NCBI GenBank assembly: GCA_951799445.1
Contig: OX637291.1
Coordinates: 1,242,501-1,306,500 of the forward strand
Reading direction: 5' to 3'
DNA from: Pseudisothecium myosuroides
Taxonomy: Eukaryota; Streptophyta; Bryopsida; Hypnales; Lembophyllaceae
DNA: 64,000 nt
The notes under the pieces were generated by a model. It ran no database searches, had not been told where the DNA came from, and saw only the letters and a list, made by a program, of their open reading frames with translations. Positions 11,501-23,785 of this stretch are shown piece after piece (the first letter of the stretch is position 1; each line of letters opens with the position of its first letter). Both the position numbers and the translations under genes were made by a program.

Positions 11501-14500
11501 CTGAACTGCTAAACAGCAAAAGTGTTGGCACAACTCGTTCATTTCCCAGAAGAGTGCTCATATAACCGAATCTTAAAATGATTCACACATGGAACTCTTG
11601 CTAATTCATACCTTGCTGCCCATTCACATTTGCTGGAGGTGGTGGTGTGAACGGAGGAGGAGGTGGGAATGGGGGCTGTCCAGGACACTGTTTACCGACA
11701 ACTGACCCACACAAGTCGTTGTTTCCCAAAAAACTGCACATGACGGTTAAATTCTATTAAATGAACTGCAAAAATAATAATATATAAAATATTTCATACT
11801 TCAAAGGGATGGACAAATTCACAAATCAAATCGACATGAGGATGCACTTAAACTATTTTACTGGCGCTTCAATTCTTTGAATAAGAGGGCTCTCAGATGC
11901 TAAAATGATATCACCGATGCACAAGACAAGAAACTTAAGTAAATCAAACTTAACTTAAGTATCCATATAATAATGACCCCTGATATAACAGCGCGTCAGC
12001 ACACGCGAGCTAGACAAGCATTTCTCTCGAATCACTCGACAATCATCCTAAACTAAAACACAGCAGATGCAGCTAATACAAAGGTAAGCAAAAAGGTCCA
12101 AAGAAAATAAAAGTACCTGATGGGGGTGAAAAGCGAAAAGGAGCCATTGGTGGGAACGTCACCAGATAACTTATTGTACGAGAGATCCCTGAAAAAAGGT
12201 TGTACCAAGCGCTTTAAAAACCATCACAACATGCCACTCTGAATAATTCGTTGGAATCTGTACATTCGAGGAATTGAACCCAACAAAGGCCCCAGAGTAG
12301 ATGAGAATAGAGTACTATTGTGAAAAGCTACGATACAAGAAAATCACAAGGAACTTACAGCACTTGCAGTCCTTGAATGGTGGTAAGAGAAACAGGAATG
12401 GAACCGGTCAAACTGTTGTTGTTCAGTCGACTGCCCAGCATACATAAGCAAAATACTTGTTAAAAGGTAACGAGAATGTTAAATTGTAAAAGTAAAATTT
12501 AAAAATACCCACAGAAAAGGGTAGGGTTGTAATGCGAAATGTAAACATCTGGATGCAATACTAGGTTGATCGCATTCAAAAAATAAGTTCTGAAAAGTTG
12601 CATAAACTGGTAATTGAGTAAAAAAGAAGAACGAAGATGTCATCAACTCAGTTTCTGCCAAATTAGCAGAGGGCGTATGCAAAAATACAGTAAATGCTCA
12701 CTGCAGTGCAACTCTCAAGGGCATGAAGAGAATGTGTCCATTTGATCAAACTAAACAGCGAAGAGTAATCAACTTATGGATGAATAGGACATACAGAAAT
12801 CGCAGACTGCGCAGCTGCCCAAGACTATCTGGTATAGTGCCAGTAAAGTTATTTTGATAAAGATCCAGGCTGACAAGATCAGTGATATTTCCCAGCTCTT
12901 TAGGTATCGTCCCAGAAAGGTTGTTACTATACAACTCCCTGCAACGGAGACCAGAAGGAATTGCATCAGAAGCAAAAATCCAAAGTAATCACCTTCTAAT
13001 AATAAAGTAACAGCCTAAGCTTCACAAACCGAACCTCTTCTCTCTCATGAAGGTAAGAACCTACTGCAAGACTACCTCTGCATGAGAGTGCTTTCTGACA
13101 TTTAAGAGAACCTACGAAGCATTACTGTCCTTGAAAAGATCCTGACATTCGATGAACGCCTGACAGTCGTTACTTACAGGTATTGCAGATTCGTAAGAAC
13201 CCCAAGTTGAGGCACTAATTGTCCAGACAGGCCAGCATTCCCTAAATCTCTGTAAAAGACGAAATGAATCACTTACTTTGCAGTAGACAATTGCAGCTCC
13301 CTCAATACATGATTCTCTATACAGGAAGTCTCCCCAATAACCCCCCTTTATCCGTGCACGTAAAGAATGACTCCACCCACTCTGTGCTGAGTAATAGAAT
13401 TATAAGAATTGTTACTCAATTGCCTTCCGTTACAGTGTCTTCTACATAGAGAATAGCAATTATGTATGAGTAACGAGATTAATTAGGTTACGAAACAGAG
13501 ATCAATGTCACAATTGCAGAAAAGATGTGCAACACAAAATGGACTTACACTCGAGTAACACTATTTTCCAGATTGCAGGTCACATGGAACCAAGTACAGG
13601 GATTCACAAGTGTAGGATCCCAACTCTGCAGCACGTTGCTAGTATCAGTCAAACTCTGCCGGAAAGCATTGAGTGCATCGCCTGCACAGCCAAGATCGCA
13701 CTTCTTATCATACTCAAACTTAATACGAAAAAATGAGAGTTTTCAGAATCGAGTCACTGGCAACTGAAGCTAATTTATCAACATTAGCAACCTATCTAAC
13801 CATCAAAAACTCTCCTGCCTGGCCAGCACTTGTCAAACACAATACCAAACGAAAAACTCGAAGCGATTGTCTAGATCAAATAAGATAGGGGACCCGCTTA
13901 TATGGGTTCCTTTTCCCGTGGGTTGAAAAGATCCAAATTTACAATGCAAGTGTATTTGTAAGAAACAAGATTACGTCTAGGTTCTGTCACAGTTGAAGAT
14001 TCTTCCATGAGAACACGTCGGAGATGCAATACTCATAGTTGAAGGGGATTCTAGACTCGTGATTTGGACTCCAGTACTTCAAACTTCAAAAATTCACAAC
14101 TAGTTCACGTGGTATCCAAATAATATATTGAATACTGCGGTGAAATCCTCCCAAAAATTCGAGAAGACCTACAAAAAATAGTTACCATTCTAATAATGAA
14201 AACCACTCAATACAGCTGAAAACCATGGGAATGATCTCCCTAAGACGACATCACCGCGAGGGCGGTAGCTGAACGTCGACATCTAACCTCAAACTTGCAC
14301 ACTAGGTTATGGAGTAACTTGAACGGAAACAAAATGTGATAACTTGAAACCATAGATTGTAGAAAGATTAAAAAAGAGCGACCTTACCATTTCACACAAT
14401 GCACACAATGCCATTTTCAACTGTACTGTCATTGTACTATCAAAAAAAAAAGAGAGACAAAGAGGAAAAAAAAATGAATTTATAGCGTACGGCGGTGTCT

Positions 14501-15381
14501 CGTTGCACAAGCATCTCAACCAAATAGTAAGACCAAACGCAAATGCTAGAAAAACAATGATTCCTAATTTTCACAGATCATTCGAAGTCGGAGGGCATGC
14601 GCAGGGATTCGAAGCACAAACAAACTGCAATTCGAACTACTGTTGATGCCTTCAAAAGTACCAAAAACTTATGAAGTAACTCACAAACAAAGCGTGACCA
14701 GAGAGATCTCCTCGCATGTTTTAAACTTTTAACGCACGGAAGAAGCAATGCTACTTCTAATTTACAAGCCATAGCATCTTTTCTGACCGAGCAGGCCGTC
14801 CGTCCATGGCCAGCTGAGCGTGTCGAATTCTTGGGAAAAGGTCTTAAATAAGACATTTTCCCTGCAGCTCATGTTGCACACATAAGTAGGGCAGAGTAAG
14901 AAAACCCTAGACAATGCGAGCGAAAAAAACTGGTAGACGTCACTAAGTTTTTCAACTTTCTCACTCTCTCTCACCACGACTAACGAGTTGACTTACTGGT
15001 GACGCCGGACAGCCAGGAAGACGCCAGTCCACGCAATCGTAACTCACCAAAATCTAGAGAGAATGCTCTGCTCTAATCCTCTGGAGAATACAAATCCCAT
15101 CCCCGAGGACACTTTTTCAACCCTAGTCTTGCCAGGTCGTCGTCTCCCAACAGACCTAGCTGGCATCTTTCCCAATCGCCATACTTTCCCCAGGAGTTTC
15201 TGGATCCCTTTCCGAACCATTAATGCGACACTACGAAATGCATATTCCCACGAGAAGCAAACTGAGATTACGAGACAGAGTGTGAGAGACGGAACAGACC
15301 TTCCAGGTTGCCTAATATTCCGATAGGCATGAGCGCGATCAGGAAGAGCGGGCGCCACCACGCCACTTCCGGAGGCGCCAT
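8596..15381 (-). CDS. SERK: SERK-like LRR receptor kinase (co-receptor), complete, 13 coding exons
   Basis: Coding exons in order: 15381-15300, 13681-13549, 13249-13178, 12938-12795, 12430-12359, 12188-12117, 11733-11612, 11311-11171, 10927-10713, 10496-10370, 10039-9645, 9509-9414, 8817-8596. These sum to 1893 nt, 630 aa; SERKs are usually about 620-630. The start has an in-frame TAG three codons upstream. Order: signal peptide (about 1-23), LRR N-cap with [10 protein letters not shown], five LRRs (about 72-192, in 72- or 144-nt exons), SERK-specific proline-rich segment (about 200-232), membrane helix (about 240-262), [13 protein letters not shown], then kinase. Visible kinase motifs are GRGGFGKV (313-320), Lys334, HRD (431-433), DFG (451-453), activation loop [18 protein letters not shown], and C-terminal [10 protein letters not shown]. 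Known SERKs pair with ligand-binding receptors at the plasma membrane in brassinosteroid, immune and developmental signalling. Two kinase introns (at SRLR/ER and LIQ/VALL) are extra to the angiosperm pattern I recall. Nothing indicates a pseudogene. Confidence 0.95.
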
Positions 15382-16420
15382 GGATAGCTACGCGCACACA
15401 ACGCACGACGCACTCGACTCTCCTGGCTCCTCCTCCTCCTCCTACAGCAGCAGCAACAGGAGCTTCTGTCCATGTACTACCGCACCATTCCCTGCAGCAG
15501 CAGCAGCTGATCCCATCAAATGCGCCAACATGTCCCTGTTCACATACGCCTCCACCTCTTCACACGTGCCAAGCCTTATCTGCCATTCCATGGCCTCCCT
15601 CCCATGCTTCCCCTTTAGTTTAGTCTCATGTGCAGCCTCGCCATGCCTCCTGCCCCCTGCCGTTCAAATTGCACACTCCTTTCGCTCCTTCTTTCTACAA
15701 CCCTGAAGTAAAGGACACCACGCTCTGCTCTACGCCACTAGAATCGAAAGAAACTAATCTCAAGCTCGTCGTCCCCCGACGAACGCATCGCCATGTCCTG
15801 CTCAATCAAAAAACAAAGCGCGCATCCTTCCAATGCGATCAAAATAGGTTCTCCCTTCATTAGCTGCGGCGCATCCCGTAGTACCGAAATCGATCGACAG
15901 TCCTCCACCGACCGAGCTAAGCTTACATGAGGAGGAAGAAGAGACGGGACGGGACGGCATGCGATCCTCCTGTGAAGCCGGTTGGAGAGCAGCTTCGCTT
16001 CGGCGATGGCGAAAGAAGCCTGTAAGCTGCAGCAGCAGCAAGCCGAGGGAGAGAAACGATACGGAGACGAAGACAGGGAGGCCAGGCTACAATGGTGCAG
16101 GCACGGCAGACAGGGCGCCCTGTAGCAATGGCGCAGTGTAGCTGGGGGACGACTGCTGAGCACAGGAAAAAGCTGCACCAGCAGCGGCAGGAAGGCGCCA
16201 GTGGAACGCCTGGAGGACTGGGCGACGACGACGGAAGGGGTTAGTTGGGGGCGACGATCGTCGGTCAAGTGTGGACGAGGACGTCGACGAAGTGGTCTGT
16301 CGCGGTCAGTCAACGACGAGACGACGACGGAGCTTTCAGTCAAGCTCCCGGATGTTCAGTGGCTTATTTGGCTCTCACTGAACCCGGGAAAGAGGGGTAG
16401 TTCAGACTACATAAGTTAGA
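15382..16420. promoter_or_regulatory. Leader and promoter region of the SERK gene
   Basis: GC-richer than its surroundings. Directly upstream of the SERK ATG (minus strand) lies a GA-rich tract, seen as repeated CTCCTC on the plus strand near 15425-15450, typical of plant 5' leaders. Open frames on both strands here, up to about 200 codons, are simple-composition (Arg, Ser, Pro) and resemble no family. I see no convincing TATA box. Confidence 0.4.
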
Positions 16421-18853
16421 GCATGGCCACTCTTATTACACGCTAAGGGTTTGATACTCTTCAAATGTGGATGAAAAGCGCTATGGAACCAATACTCTTC
16501 AAATGTAGGTGAAACGCGCTCCAGGTCCTTTACAATATTTTCTTGACTTTCAAGTCTAGCGTGTCAAGGAATGGTCCTTTGAAATCATTGTTCATCCCGA
16601 GTTTAGTTGCTTTATCCTATACTCTACTTGATAAGTGGTCCTTCAACTATTTTCAGGTCATGTTTGGTGAGCAAAGGTGAAGGAAAAGGAAATTGAGGGC
16701 CCTTCAAAATTAGAAGGAAAATTTGAGAGTGCCAAGTTTGACGAGAAAAGGTGGCCATGTTCTTAACCCCTAAATGTCCAAATCCTATTATGATCACCTT
16801 TGATTACTTTTTAAATAAAACTGAAGAAGACAATGTTTTGATATGTTATCTAAATTTTATTAAAATTTAAGCACAAAAAGTTGTGTATGTATGCCTATAT
16901 TTATGTTTTATAAAGACTATTCCACACAAAAATGGTTGTGTATATGAGAATGTCTTAGAGTACTTTTCATAACATGAAAAAAATCATACATGTAATAATA
17001 AGTTATAAATTATAAAAATAATTATATCAACTATAAATCATAATAGATGATCATAGATTGATTAACTATAATAATAAAAATAAATGTTAAATATCAAATA
17101 ATACTAAGAATAATTATTGTAAAATAAAATAAAATAAAATTTTATATTTATATTTTATAATTTTATATTTGTAAGAAATGATCAATAATAAAATCAATTC
17201 AAAATCTTGAAAATAATGAAATCAACTTTAAATTATAAAATTGAAATATATAAAATAATGATTAAAATAATAGAAGATTACAGAGCATTGATTGATTGAT
17301 CATAATTAATCATAGATGATTAATAAAAGATTATTTAAAAAATAAAATTTAATACAATATTTTATTAACCATTATTAAGAATATTTATCATAATGAAAAT
17401 CATAATTTGGTAATAAAAAAAATTATTTACAAAAAATGATAGACAATAAAAATAGTTTCTACCTTTGGAACAGAGGGAGTATTAAAATAATAATTACAAA
17501 AGTAGTAATTATTATAAAATATTAATTAAAATATTATAAATAATAATTACTAGTGAATGTAAAGAATTATACTGGATTAAATCTCAATATGTATATGTGT
17601 GTATATATATATATACATTATAAAAAATTACGAATTATAAAACCACTAATAATTATAAATATATTATAAATAAAATTAAATAAATAAATAAATATAGCAA
17701 CACAAATGCATTGCTGTAAACTAATATCAAACTAATTCTTGATCATTTATAAAAGGAGAAAGATTAAATAAAAATAATTAAATTTTAAGTTTTAAATTAT
17801 TTATTTATAAAAAAAAAGATAGATAGGTAAACAAATATGATAATGAATGCCAAAGACAAAGCAAGAAGAGGATTCCAAATCTAAAGTAGGAACCTACTCT
17901 TAAAAAAAATTAATAGCAATGTATGAAGTTATAAAATATAATAATATAAATATTAAATATAATAGCTAGAAATTATTTTTTATGAATCTTCTTCATATAT
18001 TAGTGGAAAGGTTTTGCCAAGCTTCATTCTATCCAATTTGAATGATAAACAAGAAATGATAGATAATAAAATCAATTATAAATTGAAAAAATGATAAATC
18101 AACTATTAAATAGAAAAATGGTCATTATTAAATTTTAAAATTTTAAAAATTAAAGCCAAAGCAATAGCTCCACATTGATTACAAATTAAAACAATAATAA
18201 AGATTTGAAAAGTTTGAGGATTAAAAAGTTTAAAATTTTTAAATATTAATAATAACAGTTAAAAATAAAAAATAAATAGAATATTTAAAAAATAGTACTA
18301 ATCAAAGATCTAAAATCAAAAAATTAATTGATTGATAAAGAAGAAAAATAAAGGATTTAATTTTCAAAATAAGACAACAAAAATATAAATGAATAAAGTA
18401 GAAGTAATTTACTTGCTGAAATTTCTTCCAAGTTTGGATAATTGAAATTGAATTTAGACCCACTCAAAAATATCAATTAATAAAGTGGATTTGTTTCAAT
18501 GCAATTAGCACATGACAAATGGCATTATTGTTTAGAAGTTCATTCATCTCTAAAGCAATGCAAAAAAACGAGGTTGAATGTGTTGGTGATTGAATATTAT
18601 AAGATTAGCATGCAAGAAATTGGTAGGATGAATAGGTTATTTGTGCTTAGAAATTTAGTTAAATCAAGCATAATATTACATTCTTGAGCCAAGGGAATGA
18701 CCATGTTTTAGAATTAAATTGTATGTAAACTTATGTGAAACAAATGAATAAGAAAAAAATTATGAAACTAGTATGTAACTTGGTGCAATCATTAAATGGC
18801 TTGAAGAGAATGGAAAAATAACATGTTGAATTTAAAAGCATATTTAATATGTA
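16421..18853. other. Very AT-rich intergenic DNA
   Basis: Dominated by A/T words such as AATAAT and ATTATAAA from about 16,900 to 18,480. No gene is supported. A solo Stowaway-like end (CAGAGGGAGTA, near 17471-17481) is present without a partner. Confidence 0.6.
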
Positions 18854-20425
18854 TAGTGGGGTACCATTCAAAATGGCGTTTTTGCATCCGCACTGAAGGA
18901 AATTTCACATCTACCAACTTTGACAGTCTCCCGAGGGCTAAAAAATTGCTTTTCTACCATGAAAATTTTGGTACAAAAACATCTTTATGTTAATAGCCTG
19001 TGTACCAAATTTCAAGGTCAAAAGATTCACCAAAAAAAAGATATTCAAAATCTACCAACAAGTGTAGCGGTGAGAAAATTTTCACTGTTGCCAACTTTGA
19101 CACCCTCCCGAGGGCTGAAATATTTTTATTTTACCATGGAATTTTTGTCACAAGATCATCTCTATGTTGATAATATATGTGCCAAATTTCAAGGTCAAAA
19201 GATTCACACAAAAAAAAGATATTTGAAATCTACCAACATGTGTAGTTGTGAGAAACAATTTCACTACTACCAACTTTGACACTATCTCAAGGGTTGAAAA
19301 ATTGTTTATTTACTATGAAATTTTTATCATGAAATCGTCTCTATATTAATAACATGTGTGCCAAATTTCAAAGTCAAATGATTCACACAAATGAAGATAT
19401 GTTAATCCTACCAACATGTGTAGTTTGGGAACGATCTTTTCAACCCTTAGGATAGTATCATTTTTTAGTAAAATTTCCCAGGGATTTAGGAAGTCATTCT
19501 CACAATTACACATGTTGATGCAATTAGAATTTTTTTTTTTCAGTAAATCTTTTGACCCTAAAATTTGGCATACATTTTATCAATATAGAGATGATCTCAT
19601 GCCAAAAATTTCATGGCAAAATGTTTTTTTTAGCCCTTGGGATAGTGTCATAGTTGGTAGTAGTGAAAATTTTCTCACAGCTATACACGTTGGTAGAATT
19701 AGCATATCTTCATTTGTGTGAATCTTTTGACCTTGAAATTTGGCACACATGTTATTAATATAGAGATGATTTCATGATAAAAATTTCATAGTAAATAAAC
19801 AATTTTTCAACCCTTGGGATAATGTCAAAGTTGGTAGTAGTGAAATTGTTTCTCACAACTACACATGTTGGTAGATTTCAAATATCTTTTTTTTGTGTGA
19901 ATCTTTTGACCTTGAAATTGGCACATATATTATCAAAATAGAGATGATCTTGTGACAAAAATTCCATGGTAAAATAAAAATATTTCAACCCTCGGGAGGG
20001 TGTCAAAGTTGGCAGCAGTGAAACTTTTCTCACCGCTACACTTGTTGGTAGATTTTGAATATCTTTTTTTTGTGTGAATCTTTTGACCTTGAAATTTGGC
20101 ACATATATTATCAACATAGAGATGATCTTGTGACAAAAATTCCATGGTAAAATAAAAATATTTCAGCCCTCGGGAGGGTGTCAAATTGGCAGCAGTGAAA
20201 ATTTTCTCACCACTACACTTGTTGGTAGATTTTGAATATCTTTTTTTTGGTGAATCTTTTGACCTTGAAACTTGGTACACAGGCTATTAACATAAAGATA
20301 TTTTTGTACCAAAATTTTCATGGTAAAAAAGCAATGTTTTAACCCTCGGGAGACTGTCAAAATTGGCAGATGTGGAATTTCCTTCAGTGCGGATGCAAAA
20401 TTGCCATTTTGAATGGTACCCACTG
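18854..20425. mobile_element. Foldback element with arms made of tandem subrepeats
   Basis: A 1.57 kb inverted-repeat structure flanked by TA (18852-18853 and 20426-20427). The left end reads TAGTGGGGTACCATTCAAAA and the right end, on the opposite strand, CAGTGGGTACCATTCAAAA. The arms are built of diverged units of about 175 bp, each containing CCAACTTTGACA, a CTCCCGAGGGCT-like motif and TTTCAAGGTCAAAAGATTCA. About three units face right (near 18913, 19090, 19268), then about six face left (near 19433, 19628, 19807, 19985, 20164, 20339). Open frames on both strands merely read through these units. TA target plus CAGT ends suggest Tc1/mariner-type mobilisation; there is no transposase inside. 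Confidence 0.75.
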
Positions 20426-21904
20426 TACAATGGTAACTGCCAATCTCAAAGTACTATAGATTTTTAACAGGTGCCTCAACTTCTTAAGTTTATTTAATTA
20501 TAATTAGCATAATCATTAGTAGAATACTAACTTTTATCAGTTTTTCTCAACCCATGTGAACATATTTGGTCTAGCCTACTCAATAAATGCATTAGATGTA
20601 TGATAGGTATTATAGTCTTTATTCAGTTGTACAAATAATAATCCTAATGTATTATACTTCCATTTTGAAACATTTTGATTCAAAAACATTCTTCATGAAA
20701 TTACAGAGTTATCTTGCATTGTAGTGTTTTTAATATTGAATTGCATAAAGATTGATATTAAAATTAAAATTTGAAGTGCACAAGAAAATTCATCCACAAA
20801 ATGGAATACAAACACTTATATTCAATAATATAATAAGAAACCATGTCAAAGAAATTTTTTGGAAACCTTAAAAAATATATGAGTGGTACCATATGGGTCA
20901 ATTCCTAAAAATGATAGATATTTAATCATTAATCTAGTTCTTTTACTTAAAGGGTAGATTGCACTAGAAATTGACATCAATTTCAAGTTTTTTTAGGATA
21001 GAATTCACTCATGGCATGCTTGAGTGTTATGTTTTTCAATACATATACAAAAATCTTTGTGATTTCTCACTACTTTATCAAAAAAACTGTGAATAAATTT
21101 TTTTGTAGGATATCTCTACGTGAATAATTATTTTATTGTGCTAGGATTTTATGAGTATTTCACTAAACTTTTAAAGGAAAAATAACTAATATGCATTTGA
21201 ACACCATGCCAACCTTTTGCACATTCCAATTCCTATGGAATTTGTGTACAAAGTCATTTGCGTTTTTCTACTTTACAGTGAAAAAAGTCTAAGAAAATTT
21301 GACCCATAAATTCCATTAAGTTCTTAAATAATTGAGAATATTGATACAACTAAAAGTGGAAACATACATTGGTTTTTGAAATTCAAAGAAAAAAAATGGC
21401 TCCTCCCCTTTCAATATACAAGTACAAATGTAGTGTATGGGTATAAATATGCAAATACACATGCGCATACAAATAATGACTTGTCATCCCATGTTGTTTG
21501 TTGAAATGAAAGATTGTACAACATGATCAATTTTAAAGAATTTTCATTTGAATTTTGGGATCCACAATTTTTCTTTGGAAAATTTAACCCCTAAAGAATC
21601 ATGAGTGCAAATTTTGAACAATGAATGAACAGAAACACATCCAAGCCTACCGAAATGCATTTTTTCATCCATCAATTTTTTTGAAGACTCTTGTATTAGT
21701 TCTTTAACATTTGTACAGTTTAGATTATGAAGATTTTGATTTCCAAATATTCTATAATTCAAAGGGTATTGGTAGGTCTAGCCTCAAAAAGTTATTTTTT
21801 CAATTCAAAAAATAAGCCTTCAAAAACAACTTGACTCCGGCAAAATCAATGGACATAGTGAGCTATAAACTCAAGGATAAACTCAGGGAGGTATGGCTAG
21901 AAAA
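20426..21904. other. AT-rich intergenic DNA
   Basis: No gene, RNA or repeat with clear ends is visible. Open frames are short and of background composition. Confidence 0.5.
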
Positions 21905-22180
21905 AACCAATGTTGTAAGTTGGAGTAAAGCAAGGTGCTCTAAAAGTGACCTTGCTCTAAAAGCAACCACTAACACAAAGGTGCATTCTACTTTCTTCAA
22001 TATATTAATAGTATACATTTCAGGAGGTGGATGCTTTTAGTGACCAATACATTTGAACTTCAAAAATTCATAACTAATTCCACAAAGATCCAAAAAATCA
22101 ATAAAACAACTTGGGTCCAATGCCAATTCCATTTTTCTTCCTACAAAAATTTACGGAAAATTGTTTCACAGAGTTTACAA
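21905..22180. repeat. Diverged copy of the 44.8-kb AGGTAGGAGG-ended element
   Basis: Shares an ordered set of blocks with 44860-45080: a run ending TTTACTTTCTTCAAT-like, then CATTTCAGGAGGTGG, then TTCATAACTAATTCCACAAA, then AAACAACTTGGG. The terminal inverted repeats seen at 44840/45153 are not recognisable here, so this is probably a decayed or partial copy. Confidence 0.5.
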
Positions 22181-22516
22181 ATGCAATCAACTCTCAAAAG
22201 GTTGCTACAAGAGTACACTACCTTATAGCTTCTCTCACAAAACTCACTCCCTCACCTGATTCCCAGTCAAGCTTATAATTGTATGACGAGCCTCTTGCGG
22301 GGGTCCAACCAATGGTGAATGTAAAAAAAAGACCCCCTATTCTGTATTGTGTTAAATCTATTTCTCTCCACCTCTACAAGCTAAATTTCGGGCCTTTGAT
22401 TGTAAATATGAACTCAAAATTTACAAAAAAATTCATGCATTGCAAATAAACGATCTTGTATTTTCCCAGGGGTAAAATGGGAGGGGCAAAACGACCTCTG
22501 CAAGATGCTCGTCGTA
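22181..22516. other. Intergenic DNA
   Basis: Short stretch between two repeats. Nothing recognised. Confidence 0.4.
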
Positions 22517-22518
22517 TA

Positions 22519-22692
22519 CAGTAGAACCTCTCTAAGCTGATCGGTTCGGACCAGTCTGACAGATTGGTTTATAGAGGTTTATTGACTTAGAGAGGGTCAT
22601 TTTTAGTTACAGCCTTTGTTATGTGGCCCAGTCCGGGACCGATCTGACATGATTAGTTAACTGAGGTTTATCAACTTAGAGAGGTTCTACTG
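22519..22692. mobile_element. Emigrant/pogo-like MITE, copy 2
   Basis: A 174-bp element with matching ends, CAGTAGAACCTCTCTAAG on the left and the same with CTCTAAGTTG on the opposite strand at the right. A TA flanks each side (22517-22518 and 22693-22694). It is the best preserved of the three copies in the window and non-coding. Confidence 0.8.
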
Positions 22693-23785
22693 TAACTATA
22701 AGCTCGACCCTGGTTCCCCCAGATTTCAAAGCCCTGTTCCCGGTCTGACCACTGGAGATGCTCTTCCACTGGAAATACTGTAGAATGTACAGTGTAGACA
22801 TTGCGTGTTGCTCCCAAAGTCCAATGAGCCCCATGGCCCGTGCTCCCCATTTCCCGTTCCCTCACACACACAGGATAAAATGGATTAAAATACTCCGTAT
22901 AATATTCATCACAGCCAGGCAGATTAGTAAGTTACCGTAATCCGGTAATCTCCACTGGTGCCTGCACAGAAAAGCTACTGTAAATATCATCGAAGTAAGG
23001 TAGTGCAGTACTGTACAGTGCAGATTCCACACTACAGCTGGAATGCCACAAAACTTGGCGCACTCACTCACTCCACTCCAGCACGGTTGACCCTACTGTA
23101 GAAAAAATTAGTTCAACCTTTCCACCTTCGAACTTTGGACCAAGGAATTGTAGTTGAACGGAAAGTTTCGGTGCAACCCGCCAATTGGGTTGGTTGGACC
23201 CAGAAAGAGGGTAAAACTTTGAGGGGTTGAACCCAGGAAAGACGACTCAGGGTTGAACCCTCAGTGGTTGACTAAGTTACAGGGCCTTCGAATTTTTTAA
23301 AAATAAAATAAAATTTGATACAAGTGAAACGAAATTTCATTGCAAAGAAACTTTTGAATTCTTTTTGGAGTTAAGTTACAGAGTGCACTTGAGTGTAAGG
23401 TATGTACAGTACAGTACACCTAATTTTGATTATGTAAGTTAATTACAACAGACATGCTTGGAGTTAGTTAGTTTACGGCAAGCCCAAGCCCTGGGACCAC
23501 TCAAATTCTTAGAGGAGTGATTGGTCTAGAAGTGGGTAGAGGTCCATTGGGCTATTACGCTCATACGCTGCTACCATTGCCAAAGTCAAATAATCCCTCC
23601 ACTGTTCTAAGATTGTTCCCATTCAAAAACTTACCGCCAACAAAATTCCCACAACCACTTTGCTACTAAACATACGGTTCCTATAAACTTACAATAGAAA
23701 CACCACCTTTATATAGACAATGGACTGAAGAAATAGGCGGTTTAGGGCCGTTTCAGGTGTTTAATTATTTTTTTATTTTGACTGC
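22693..23785. other. Intergenic DNA with a cluster of GGGTTGAACCC-like words
   Basis: Between about 23110 and 23285 the near-palindromic word GGTTGAACCC and relatives (GTTCAACC, GGTTGGACCC) recur several times in both orientations. No gene is supported. Confidence 0.4.

Noticed and set aside
15738..16343. 201-codon minus-strand frame upstream of SERK
   Set aside because: Arg/Ser/Pro/Leu simple composition and position in the leader/promoter region; no family resemblance.
18920..20423. Protein genes in the foldback element (frames of 80-119 codons on both strands)
   Set aside because: Each frame reads through the 175-bp repeat units and the peptides repeat accordingly; they are by-products of the repeat.
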